64,000 bases of DNA. Origin: Neurospora crassa OR74A. Taxonomy: Eukaryota > Ascomycota > Sordariomycetes > Sordariales > Sordariaceae. The notes beneath the pieces were generated by a model, which saw only the letters and a program-made list of their open reading frames with translations, was not told where the DNA came from and ran no database searches. The translations under genes were made by a program, and so were the position numbers. The DNA is taken from assembly GCF_000182925.2 (NCBI RefSeq), contig NC_026504.1:2790001-2854000 (forward strand), read 5' to 3'. Below, piece after piece: positions 53,654-64,000 of the stretch. Position 1 is the first letter of the stretch, and every line of letters starts with the position of its first letter.

Positions 53654-55420
53654 TTAAGCCGTCTCCGCAGCAGGAGTGACTTCTCCATCGCTGTCAGAGT
53701 GTTGACCTGTGTTATCATCGCCCCCCACATTCCTCGACCTATCTCTTTTAACCTGGAAGCACTGGATCGCTCCAATCACGGCAACAAACATGCTTCCATA
53801 CCAAGCCAAGGCAGTGCAGTCCATCTTTCTTCCCACCGAGTACAGATAGCCGGCCACAGGCGGGGCGATCATCCGGCATGCTGCACCCGCACTGGCAGCG
53901 AGCCCGTTCACTTTGCCCAGAACAGAAAAACTAGGGGTGGCCTCCTTGATGAGGATCAGGAGGAGAGGGTAGAGGAGGATGGAAAAGAAGTTACGAACCA
54001 CAAGACAGAAGTAAATGGCCGGGTAAAGGAGCCTCTCCGGAATGAAAAGCAGCGTCGGCATGATAACGTAGATGATGGGGTGTAATACCGTGACCAGAAT
54101 GAAGAGTCTGTAAACACCGAGCCTCTCAGCCATCAAAGGAAAGATGACGGCTTGCATGAAAAGGGCAATGACACCCTGAACAGCCATGATCATGCCGACT
54201 GATTGAAGGGAGAGTCCTAGGCCTCCAGGGGAGTAGAAGGGGCTCAGAACCTTGAAGATACCAAACGACTGGCTGGTAGGAACCCTGTCGTCTTCGAAGA
54301 AAATGGGAAGGAGGTGGTCAAACGTCATCGAGTGATACGTAAAGATCGACAGGGAGACGATGACTGCCATGATCTTCTTGGAAAAGACGTTGTAACTCGG
54401 CTGCCTCTCGATAGTCTTCAGTGCAAGGCTGGCATTCTGAATGTCCCGAGCCCGCATGGTGCCGTAGTTCTCATCACGAAGGTCGACAGCGGGGCGCTTC
54501 ATCGCATCGGAGGTCTCGATCAAGGGTGTGTTCTCGGAAAGGAACGTATCGTCGGGAAGCAGGACGCGGGGTTGCATGTCGGGATGCGTCTCCTCGAGGA
54601 GAAAGTAACCAAGCACGATGCTCATAAAAAGCATGCCGGCGCAGATAAGGTTGGGTAACAGGTACGGGAATCGGTCGAACAAGGAGCCCTTGGGGAACAT
54701 GTTTGGGAAGGAATCGTGGGGGTCAGCAAAGGTACCGCCAATAGCGGGACCAATGATGGTGCCGATGCTCCAAACAAAAGGCACTGTTTTACATGTCAGC
54801 AACACCGCAAATAAAATCGTATAATTTTTCGTTGACGACGTACTGATGGAATATGCCTTGGCTGTTTTTGTTCTGTTAGCGAAGATCGTGAAGCCTTGGG
54901 GAGGGCAGGCAAGACATACGCTCATGTTCTGGCTTTGTGACTAGCTCGCCAACCATGGTCTGGATCACACCGATATTGCCGTTAAGGAGCCCGCCTATGG
55001 CACGACCGAGCACAGCGACCCAAAGGTTGGTTGCGAATCCAACCATGATCATGCTGAACATAGTGCCGACACATCCTAGAAGCAAAACGGGTTTCCGGCC
55101 AACTCTGTCGGACAGACCTCCCCAGTACATGCCCATCGAGGCCTCGGCTAGGGCGAAGGACGAGATGAGAAGGCCGGCGTAGAATGAGGCATCATCTTCG
55201 TTTCCGATGTGTAGTCGTTTGATGAAAGCCCAGGCATAGGGAAAAATGGAGGTGAGTGCGATCGGTTCGGCGAGACGGACGATTGCTGAGAGGAACAAGA
55301 GGTCAGCTTGCTGAACAAATACAGTCAGTGGGCTTCGGTCCGGGATGGCTCACCAAGGAGGAATAGCTGGACGGCTGGGAACTTGTCCGGGTCGCGATGG
55401 CTTGTACATGTTAGGGTCAT
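53654..55420 (-). CDS. MFS transporter of the YCR023C/ZIFL-like drug:H+ antiporter type, 526 aa
   Basis: Exons on the minus strand are 55420-55354, 55285-54920, 54861-54844 and 54783-53654; introns are 58-68 bp. Exon 3 is only 18 nt, but it restores the well-conserved junction HEPKAYSIMPFVWSIGTIIGPAIGG. About twelve membrane helices are evident. Motif A is GGLSDRVGRKPVLLLG between helices 2 and 3, and ALGRAIGG-type LGRAIGGLLNGNIGV marks helix 4. A long hydrophilic loop (about residues 220-290, with LLPDDTFLSENTPLIETSD) lies between helices 6 and 7. PFYSPGGLGLSLQSVGMIMAVQGV is typical of this fungal subfamily (yeast YCR023C and plant ZIFL relatives). The start at 55420 has a good context (AACAATGACC), but an earlier exon cannot be excluded because a possible acceptor lies just after it. 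Substrate unknown. Confidence 0.88.
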
Positions 55421-58400
55421 TGTTTTACAGAAAGTCTGAGGTCTTACGACTGTCCAATACCTCCTCAAGGAAGAAGCAATACCAGGTGCAAAGAGCAAGA
55501 AGGAGGATGAAGACGGCTTCAATTTCAAAATGACTGAGAGAAGGATGGACAGCGGGAGGGTGACGACGGGGCAATGCAGTGGTCGGTTAAGGTACCCAGT
55601 ATTCTGTCGAGGTCTTCTTGTGAACGAGCTGCCACGGCCCAGGAAAGGGTGATAGATTCGTAGCAGACGAGTTAGGAACGAACACAGATGTGAGAGGTCT
55701 AGACGGGAGTCAGGACAAGTTTATTAGGGCTCATAACAGTATGGAAGATATTTCGTCCAGTCACCGCATGTATATGTTGAGGTATGAGTGGATGCCACCA
55801 GGTGCTACGATGTGAGAGAAAAAAAAAAAAAAACTGACGTTCGGGGGAAAAAAAGCAAAAGGGAAGAAAAAAAATCATAGACCCGGCTGGGCTCGCAGGG
55901 AAGTCGCGAACAGCATGGGTTGCGCATTGATATCAGAAGAATGGCGGGGAATGGGACGGTTTGGAAAGATACGGAAACCATCGAAGAAGAAAGGGTCTTT
56001 CTGGCCAATCCGCTTGCGAGTGCTTCCAGAACCGGCCAAGGTTCCAGGGCCGGGGCCGCTCTCAGGGTTCGCATTCCGGCTGCATTCCAACGACATGGTT
56101 CCACGACCAGAAACGTTACCGTGACAGTGCGTACCGTACATACATATCACTGCAGTTTGTCCGACACATCGCCGTGCCAATGGTATCCTGTCATCCTGTT
56201 TCCGAGCCACTTCTGGTCCTGATAAGTCCACGACGGGAGCCGGTTGCCGCGAATCCTCTGGAAAACAACATTCCCTAGAACACATGCTCGAGGAGGGAGG
56301 ACGGCAGCATGTACACTAGACGCAGTAACGCAAAGTAACGAGGGACGCCGTGCACGATAAACGAGAAGAGAGGTCGAGGGTGGTGGTCAGGTCTGGAGCC
56401 AGGTGCAGCCACGCACAACCACGGAAGCTGGAAGGGTTCCCCGGCACATCGCGGCGCATATTTGCTCGCGCCAACAATCACTGATTGCTGGGTATGCTGC
56501 TCATGCTAATGGAGGGGAACTCTGCCCGAGTCGGATCCTTCCTTTAAACGACAGTTCCGTCCGGCTTTGTTTCCAGGGCAGTTGAGTGCAACGCAAGACG
56601 GTCTAAATCGGTTGATAGGCTGACAGCCCTGACCGCTGGGCCCCAGACTTTGATCGCTCGCGTAGTAATCGGTACCTCGGACCGTCCGTACCAGAACTGC
56701 CATGATGATGATTATGAAACTGGGGAACGGACTCGAAAACTTTGAGATTCAGTTCTGCCACTGGCACTCCCCGCGCTGGGGAAAACGAGCTTGGGTTCAT
56801 TGCCCAGCACATTGGGGTTGTTCCTTCTTCTGTGTTTGCTGCTCGAGAATTGAAATCGTGCAAGTGCGACTGCATAATGGGCAGGGGTGGCAATGCAGCT
56901 GCGGCCAATCATAGTGTGCATGGGGCTTACAAGAATTGAAATTGATGCAGTGGGTGCCCACTTAATTGGTCCAGATCGTCGATTTTCGTTGATCATGGAT
57001 TGTTCGCATTGGTGGGAGCTACAATGATAACCTTCCAACGTTTCCTCCTCCACCTCGAGCAGAAAGACCAAGACGGGCATCTCGCTGCTTCTGCCTTTCC
57101 GTCAATATTTCCACAGCTCATGGATGCGCAACCTCTGATGCCGCCCGTCCTTCAACCACCTTCTTCAAGTCCATTCCGTTACGTCAACGACCATGCTCAA
57201 ACCCCTAGAGGTATGGACTGTGCGGCTTTGGAGAGCGGAAGTGCCAAACTCCGAAGATTGTTCCAGCCCTTCGCCGGCGTCTAGCGGTGAAACCAGACAC
57301 AACAAGTGGAAAGTGCTGGTTGATGTCTCGTAGTGAGACTAATGACCGTTACACGCACATGATCATCATATGCAGCATCGAGGCCGACCCCGGAAAAGCG
57401 TTTCTAAGGCTCTCGCCCCTCCCGCATCGTTTTTTATCTTACACTAGCTTCAGCTACTACATAGGTACCCGGTCCTAGGATTCTAGATGACAATCTAGGC
57501 CGGCACTGTGTTTCATTCGAGCCATCTCCGTCACCTGGAACGTATTTTACCATCTCTTCGGCGTCAACTCTACATCCCCGTTTTATATATTTTCCGAGTC
57601 TGCTCATAGACCATCATGTCCTCACATGCTCTCACTGTCAGATCGCCAGTTTTTTCTTGCTCCGCCGTTATCATCATCTCGCAGGACAAAGAACGACAAC
57701 TCATCGATCCGATACATTGCAAGCTATCAATGTCAAAATTTCTTCAATAAAGAGCGAGAAGCTTATCATGTTGCATGCCTGCAATCCCCTCTTCGTCGGC
57801 ATGGTCATGGTTGCACTCGGCATTTTCCATTATTTCACTCGTCGGTAAACACCAGGTACGGATATACACATAGTATACACTAGTACATACCTACCTATAC
57901 ACAGTAGTGTTGCCGCCTGCAGAGTCTGGTTTGGCTGCTGCAATGCACCCACCCTGATGCGGCTTGCGTGTACCCGGCCGGATCTTCCAGGGCGATGTCA
58001 CTTTGCAAATACCCGGTCACCCGCCCTGGCCTGCTCTCGGAGTTACATAGCCCATCAATACCATGTTCTCCTTTTTGCTGACCCTTGTTCATGAACTGAA
58101 GATGCAACCACGGATGGATGATAACTCGACCCATGCCGCCTTTTGCTACTACAATACTGTACTGCATATACATTCACTAGTGCCCGCAGAGCTGTTTCTC
58201 AGAAGAACTGTATGCATACCACACCCATTCACTCTCTTCTCAACCCTGTTTACACAATCCATCCTCCTGCAGGGCCCAATTGCATTGGTGTACGAAAGGG
58301 GCACCAACTGATTACGTCAAGCATGGAGGATATAGTTCGTGAGCTACCTGGAAAGTGAGGTATCACTATTTGCACTTTGGTTATTATTCTTGTCGGAATA

Positions 58401-60355
58401 TTTTCAAGAGGCCCAGTCTCAGCCATCAGTTATCGGCCAGCCTTTGACAGCTTCCGTACTTCTCCCGAGGCCGGGTTAACGCCGGCTCAAGATACCTTGG
58501 TCAAGATGACCCGTACCCAGCCGGTCTTCCCACCCAGCCTCCATGCAAGCACATCTTTGTGTCACGCTACTGCATATGCATCAAAACTCCTCGACTCGAA
58601 AGGTTTTGGGATCAGGGCGCTAGCTTGACGCCATCTTGAGGAAGCACAATGTACTCGAACAGCCGTCAACGTACACACCCTTGGGCATCGTTCCTTTCGT
58701 CTGCCTTATGGGAAATCAACCAAGTCAAGACGTTACCCCGCGCACGCGTTCCTTGTACTGGTGATTACTCAATTCCAGGACTACTTTGTACAAGCAGTCG
58801 TACTGGGATATTTCGCAATATCTTGCTTCCGCACTTTCTGGGGATCCATACAATGGGGAGACACGCTTGTCATAGCCCTATCAACATCTCTCCGTCCGTT
58901 TTTGCCTCTTTTTTTCTGGCGAGACGTTCAGCATCGGAACATTAACGGATTCCTACACGCATCAAAATGACTAAGTATCTCATCAGAAGTCCCTACCAGT
59001 CCCATATCCGAGCCGTGAGATACTACGCCACCAGCGAGTATGATTTGGTTTGCCGCCTTACACAGCAGAACTACCGAGCTAGGGAATCCATCAATTGTCG
59101 GATTACCAGTTATGGGTTGCGCCCCTATCTCCCTTTTTGCGCCGCTTCGCAAGGATAGAACAGCCAAGCGAACTAATACATAGCGAGATATCACATGCAT
59201 GCAGCCCTGTAGCAGACACGAATACCTACTGACGTGCCTCATCATATCGGCGTCCGATGGGTTTGCAGTGCTTCATGCAAGAAGTCGGAAGTGACTGTTC
59301 TCCGGGCTAGGGTTTCGGGCCGCTGTGTGGAAGGGGACAAGTACCATATCTGCCATCCCGAGAAGGCAAATAACAGTTCGCTAAGGCATCAGCCAGCTCA
59401 GATAAGCCTATCTCATTTCCTCTCTAACAAGGCTGCTATGCATAGAACAAAAATGTGTCTCCAAGCAAGACTGGTAAGAGTAGCATACCCAGTATTGAAG
59501 CGTTTGTCTCTTTCATCCTCAAATCCACGTTCTTGAAGTCGACCAAAGGAGCTATCTTGGAAGAGGCCCTGTCAACCGTTTTCTTCTAGGCTCCTAGGCT
59601 CTTTTAGAGCTAGCCACATCCAATTCGATGAGGTTGACGCGAGCCGAAGACAATCAGATCAAACAAATCTGATCATCGGCTCGTTAATCTCTGGCCATCA
59701 ACCCAAATAACAACACAAACCCGCGGAACGACGTGGCTACTCTGGCAACATTGACAGCATACTAGATGCCTAGAGGATATGGACACAGCAAGCAAAGAAC
59801 CAGCAGGCCAAGCGCCAGCACACCAAAACGGGGAACGCCGAAAACGGGTGTTGCGTTAGAAAAGAAAACTGTACGGCGCAAACAACGTGAACAGATCGGT
59901 ACCCATGACTATTGTCGTCTCATCGTGTGATCTTCTCGTACCGGATGAATCACTTGTTCGGGAGGCAGTTGAAAGGTGATATCTCTACCACTCTGTAGTT
60001 AGGAACATGTTTCAGGAAGAGGACTCTGAGAGGGGAATAATGAAAAGTGGAAAGTTCGCAACGTGCCGCTGCACGAACCCAGTATGAGGTGGTTTGATCT
60101 TGGTTTTTATCGTGGTGCTATCTTTCACCATGGACAGACAACCTCAAGACTACAGGTGTAAAGTTCTTGATGATAGCACGCACTTCAGTCATGGAGAACG
60201 GCGGAAGTGTTAATTCTTGCAGTTTCATTCTTCCTTTTCCAGCACTATTTAGTTCCTGTGGTAACAAAGGCATCATCTGAACAGTGTCGAGTGGGAAAGT
60301 TTCAAGGAATAGGCTTATAGGGGTTGGGCCTCAAAACAGGATTCAACAATAACAC
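55421..60355. other. 4.9-kb stretch with no convincing protein gene
   Basis: This lies between the MFS gene start and tRNA-Val. Frames of up to about 120 codons (for example minus 56712-57080, with an ATG start) show no domain, no splice series and no clear coding bias. Many short palindromic GTAC/TAGGTA elements and CT-rich patches occur. It may hold promoters, non-coding transcripts or very small lineage-specific genes. Confidence 0.5.
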
Positions 60356-60429
60356 GGTCCGATGGTGTAGTTGGTTATCACGTCAGTCTAACACACTGAA
60401 GGTCCCCAGATCGAGCCTGGGTCGGATCA
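60356..60429 (+). tRNA. tRNA-Val (anticodon AAC), second copy
   Basis: Same 74-nt cloverleaf as the copy at 34215-34288 (minus strand) and identical to it at every position. The anticodon AAC is at 60390-60392, with no intron. A TCTTCTTTTT run 9-18 nt downstream fits an RNA polymerase III terminator. Confidence 0.95.
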
Positions 60430-61014
60430 CAGTAAAATCTTCTTTTTGCATGTTTGCAAGCCGTCCTCTGCGGACGCTCTTCTCTGCCTTTTCGTTCGCT
60501 TCCTTTTATTTTTGCAACCATCTTAACACAATCTCCGGACGAGTACAATGGAAAACCTCTCATCCTTGCCGCTGCTCGATACCGGTTCCTACTGTGATTT
60601 GGTGCCCCGCCCCCGCAGCTCCGGGCCGTTGGTTCCACCTCGGAGCCGGACCCGCTGCGGTAAAAATGTTTCCACTGGCCCCACTTAAAAGTTTCCCGGA
60701 GCAGAAATCCAGAAGAAGCTCGAAGAATGTCACTGAGCCTTGATAATTTAGGAGATTATTCGACTTCTCAAGTGAACAAAACAGGTTACTTCATTTTGTC
60801 TTACAGAGGGAAATCCTAAGCGCTTCAAAGCTACACACAGGACTTGCGATATCTTCGAATACGTTGCGTCACAAGTCCGAGTTCATTTTCAAGTTTCGTC
60901 ATTTTCGACATCAGCAACGGAAAAGTCCACACTCTACAACAACAACAACCTCGAGTGAGTGAGCGGGAGTCTCACTTTTACCATAAAACCCAAACAACAC
61001 AATCAACGCCCAAC
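60430..61014. other. Intergenic; promoter and leader of CNS1
   Basis: No gene is seen. The leader just before the CNS1 start has CAACAA repeats. An open frame extends back from the CNS1 ATG to about 60844 without another ATG in frame. Confidence 0.5.
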
Positions 61015-62430
61015 ATGGAGGACGTTACAAAATCCGCCGAGTCTCTCAACATTTCTAACGACAATGACGCCTCTGAGTCGTCAGCTCCGGCCGTCATCGG
61101 CCCAGCTCCGCCCCCGCCCGGCGCCGACCTCTCCGCCCTCTTTGGCAACCTTCCTCCCGGTGCGCTCGCCGCCAACGCCAAACCCATGACGGTCCAAGAG
61201 ACCTTCGAGGAGATGAACAAGCACCCCCTCTTCATGACCTCCCTGCCCTCCGACGAGGATAACGAGGAGCTCGCTGCCCTGCAGGCGCTCGCGTACGAGG
61301 GCACCCCCCTTGAGAATGCGCAGAACTTCAAGGAGCAAGGAAATGAGTGCTTCAAGGCCAAGCAGTGGAAGGACGCAAAGGAGTTTTATGGCAAGGGCAT
61401 CGCGGTGCTGGTAAAGGCCGACAGGGAGAGACGGGATCCGGCCTTCAAGGCGAAAGTCGAAGAGGAGAAGCGGAAGCGGGAGGAGGAGGCGCGCAAGGCC
61501 CGGGAGGAGGGTGACGCCAAGGCCAAGATGGAGGCGGATCTGGAGAATGTCAAGGCTGAGATGCCTATCGCGGAAGCAAAAGAAGATAAAGAGGAAAAGA
61601 AGGAGGACGAGCTAAGCGAGGAGGAGACGATCAAGCAAGAAGCCTCGCTGCTCGAAACCCTCTACTGCAACCGCGCCGCCTGCCATTTGTCGCTCGCCAA
61701 TTACCGCTCCTGCACGCTCGACTGCGCCGCCGCGCTCCGTCTCAACCCATCCAACCTCAAAGCCCTGTACCGCTCCGGCCGCGCTTTGTTGTCTGTCTCC
61801 AAGATCGCCGAGGCCGACGACGCCTGCGCGCGCGGTCTCGAGATCGACCCCTCCAACGCCGCCCTCAAGCAACTCGCCCGCGACCTGATTGCCAAAAACG
61901 AGGAAATCACCCGCAAGCAGCGGGCCGAGGAGGCGCGTCTGGAGAAAGAACGGCGCAAGAAGACGCTCAAGAAAGCGGCGCTCGAGGCACGCGGTATCAA
62001 GACCCGCTCGACCGATGACCCGCCTTCGATGGAGGATGCTTGCATCCAGCTTGTGCCTGATCCGCTTGACCCTCAGTCGGAGCTGAGTTTCCCCGTCATG
62101 CTGCTGTACCCCTTGAAGCTGGAGAGTGATTTTATCAAGGAGTTCAGGGAGACCGAAAGTGTGGGCCAGCATTTGGAGTATATCCTGCCGGACATGCCGT
62201 GGGATGAGGAGGGGGACTATGATAGACCCGACAAAGTGGAGTGTTACATGGAGAGTGTCAGCGGCGGGCTGATCAGGGTCCCGCAAAAGGCGAGCTTGTT
62301 GAGGGTGTTGAGTAGTGGGAAGACGGAGGTGGTGGATGAGTTGGTTAGAATATTTGTGGTGCCGAAGGGGGAGAAAGCGGAGGGCTGGATTAAGGAGTGG
62401 AAGGAGAAGAAGGCGGGAGAGAAGAAATGA
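61015..62430 (+). CDS. CNS1: Hsp70/Hsp90 co-chaperone CNS1 (TTC4 family TPR protein), 471 aa
   Basis: Cns1 binds the C-terminal MEEVD of Hsp90 and Hsp70 through TPR repeats and is essential in yeast, where it assists translation elongation factor folding. It is a single exon from ATG 61015 (CAACATGGAG). The N-terminal part is Ala/Pro-rich with ADLSALFGNLPPG and EEMNKHPLFMTSLP, typical of the family. TPR units span about residues 105-290 (NFKEQGNECFKAKQWKDAKEFYGKGI, LYCNRAACHLSLANYRSCTLDCAAALRLNPSNLKALYRSGRALLSV, ACARGLEIDPSNAALKQLA). They are interrupted by a highly charged Lys/Glu helical insertion (about 145-205). The C-terminal wheel domain includes SFPVMLLYPLKLESDFIKEF, MPWDEEGDYDRPDKVECYME and IFVVPKGEKAEGWI. 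The charged insertion inside the TPR array is longer than in human TTC4. Confidence 0.94.
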   Translation: MEDVTKSAESLNISNDNDASESSAPAVIGPAPPPPGADLSALFGNLPPGALAANAKPMTVQETFEEMNKHPLFMTSLPSDEDNEELAALQALAYEGTPLENAQNFKEQGNECFKAKQWKDAKEFYGKGIAVLVKADRERRDPAFKAKVEEEKRKREEEARKAREEGDAKAKMEADLENVKAEMPIAEAKEDKEEKKEDELSEEETIKQEASLLETLYCNRAACHLSLANYRSCTLDCAAALRLNPSNLKALYRSGRALLSVSKIAEADDACARGLEIDPSNAALKQLARDLIAKNEEITRKQRAEEARLEKERRKKTLKKAALEARGIKTRSTDDPPSMEDACIQLVPDPLDPQSELSFPVMLLYPLKLESDFIKEFRETESVGQHLEYILPDMPWDEEGDYDRPDKVECYMESVSGGLIRVPQKASLLRVLSSGKTEVVDELVRIFVVPKGEKAEGWIKEWKEKKAGEKK

Positions 62431-64000
62431 GTGAGTAAAAATCGATAAGGATGAGAGGGAGGACGAGAAAAGAATTTATGATACCCAAGGTAGCTGAGTG
62501 GGAGGATGCATATGATGCGGGGAGAAAAAAAAAAAAAACGGAGAGGAGGACTGGATGGATGGGCGGTTTACATAGACATTCAGTAGTTGCAGATTGCTGT
62601 TGCAATATCAGTCACAATATAGGGTCATGGGATAATCTTGTTCGCTGTGTTTAGTTGTTTCATTTTGATCTCAATTGTCATTTGAAAATCTTGCTCTCGA
62701 GCAACTACTCTTGGTAGGGTATTATTCAATTCTCACCACTTCCAGCTTCCGGCTCTTCCTCATAATTTTCTGGAGGGTTTCCATCATCAAGGAGTTATCC
62801 TAACTCTTCCTCTTTGCAAGTCTCTAAGGATTCCATCCTCTATTTTCCTCATAACACAGACAGAGCCAAACCCAAGTACTCTAATCCCAGCAGACCCTTA
62901 GCAAGGTCCAACACAACAAACATGCTTTGTAGTCCATCAACAAGCCACAAGTCAAAACAAAGATACCTTTCTACCTCAGTGTCGCTTTTTGTGGATCGCC
63001 GATGGATAGATCATGCCCTTCTCTACATCATCAAAGTAGACGTTATGGAGAGACTCCCTCTCTGTATATCTCAACGCTGTTATCGAAACAGGCCACAATA
63101 GAAGAAGAGATGAAGGGATGAAAGGCGGTACTAAGCTGCTACTGCAGGGAATGAAGAGAGGGTACACCAAACAAAATAGAGAGAGAAGCGCCAGATATCA
63201 TTCATTCGACCCGCTGTGACTATCAAGTCAAGACTTTCTATTCACACAATCAGCTCAGACAGTCAATGACTGGATCGATGGATGGTTGAAGAAAAGTGTG
63301 AAAATATCCGGTCACGGGAAATAGGAAGCAAAGTCATAGGATCAAAAGGTGGAGGGGTCAGATGATGTGTGCTCAGACGTACCAAGAAACAAAGAAGTTA
63401 CAGGTAGGTACCTCAGAGTACCCAATTCACCTTCAAACAAGGTATAATGTTGGATAATACATGTATTGACAAGAAAATGGGCGATCCAACCGATGGCAAC
63501 TGGGCAAAGAATGGATTTTCTTGACGACGCTCAAACAGTTCGCGTTTCTCTCTCTTTTTTCTTCTTCTTTTTTTTTTTCTTTTTCTTTTTGTTGGGGAGA
63601 AAAGGGGGAAAAGAGGAGGCAACCGCCGTACCAGTGCACCTTCGTGCTCGTCCTGTGAAGGCAACGAAGTGCTGTGTAAATACTTACTAGTACATAACCC
63701 GGTACTTAGAGCAGGCAGACAAGAACGATGGGCAAGAACAAATAGAGAATGTCAGGCAAGTACGATGATAGAGGTACCTACCTACCTACCCACACTAGGT
63801 AACGCTGGCCTGTCGTGCCTTCCCTTGTGTTCGGGCTGCGCTTTCTTCTGCCAGAGGATTAACATAGTGATGTTCCGTTTGATAGCTGAGGGGGGGGACG
63901 GATGTATAATTTGGTGTTATGTAAGGTAGATACTTATTCTACCGTAATGGCCGAGCCGTCAAGGTTCTCTTCTTTTCGATTATCCTTTATCTTCTCGGCA
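62431..64000. other. 3' flank of CNS1 and unassigned right end
   Basis: No convincing gene is seen. There are poly-A (62525-62538) and poly-T/CT (about 63549-63590) runs and TACC tetramer repeats near 63775-63790. Short frames lack recognisable content. Confidence 0.5.

Noticed and set aside
56712-57080. Minus-strand 122-codon ATG frame as a gene
   Set aside because: No domain or signal, and the composition is not clearly coding; kept as a possibility only within the intergenic entry.

Overview
The window is nuclear DNA of a filamentous ascomycete, most likely a Sordariales species of the Neurospora/Sordaria type. The evidence is genes of 1 to 10 exons with short introns (about 55-180 bp) that start GTRNGT, carry a CTRAC-like branch site and end YAG. 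There are also eukaryotic tRNA genes (one with an intron), long untranslated intergenic stretches rich in homopolymers, and house-keeping genes of fungal type. There is no operon structure, no CRISPR array, no rRNA and no recognisable transposon or viral element.

Layout. 0-6 kb: 3' part of a reticulon gene (+), an intron-containing tRNA-Gln (+), histidinol-phosphate aminotransferase (-) with two CPC1/Gcn4-type sites upstream, and an unknown F-box-like protein (-). 6-18 kb: a hexose transporter/sensor-type MFS protein (-), a 6.1 kb stretch without a convincing gene, and the karyopherin MTR10 (-). 18.6-27.6 kb: Sm protein E (+), 5-formyltetrahydrofolate cyclo-ligase (-), a large OPT oligopeptide transporter (+), and a membrane-anchored histidine acid phosphatase/phytase-like enzyme (+). 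28-30 kb: an AT-rich, poorly defined island with unrecognised minus-strand reading frames. 31-38.4 kb: a small membrane protein with two NPFxD endocytic signals, inositol monophosphatase, tRNA-Val (-), the EH-domain endocytic protein END3, and acyl-CoA-binding protein. 39-46.5 kb: tyrosyl-DNA phosphodiesterase (-), a transmembrane protein with two thioredoxin domains (+), and a GNAT acetyltransferase (-). 49-55.4 kb: a ten-exon phospholipase D (+) and an MFS transporter (-). 55.4-61 kb: a gene-poor stretch with a second, identical tRNA-Val. 61-62.4 kb: the Hsp90 co-chaperone CNS1 (+). The last 1.5 kb shows no gene.

Most genes are unrelated house-keeping functions, as expected in fungal genomes. 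The best functional link is between the NPFxD membrane protein (31.0 kb) and END3 (35.2 kb): both fit the Pan1-Sla1-End3 endocytic coat, although they are separated by other genes and may be neighbours by chance. I found no clear new multi-gene system. The best leads are the unrecognised reading frames at 28-30 kb, the Gly/Tyr/Arg-rich insertion inside phospholipase D, the NPFxD protein and the two large gene-free stretches. Exon boundaries were placed by eye from splice motifs and reading-frame continuity.
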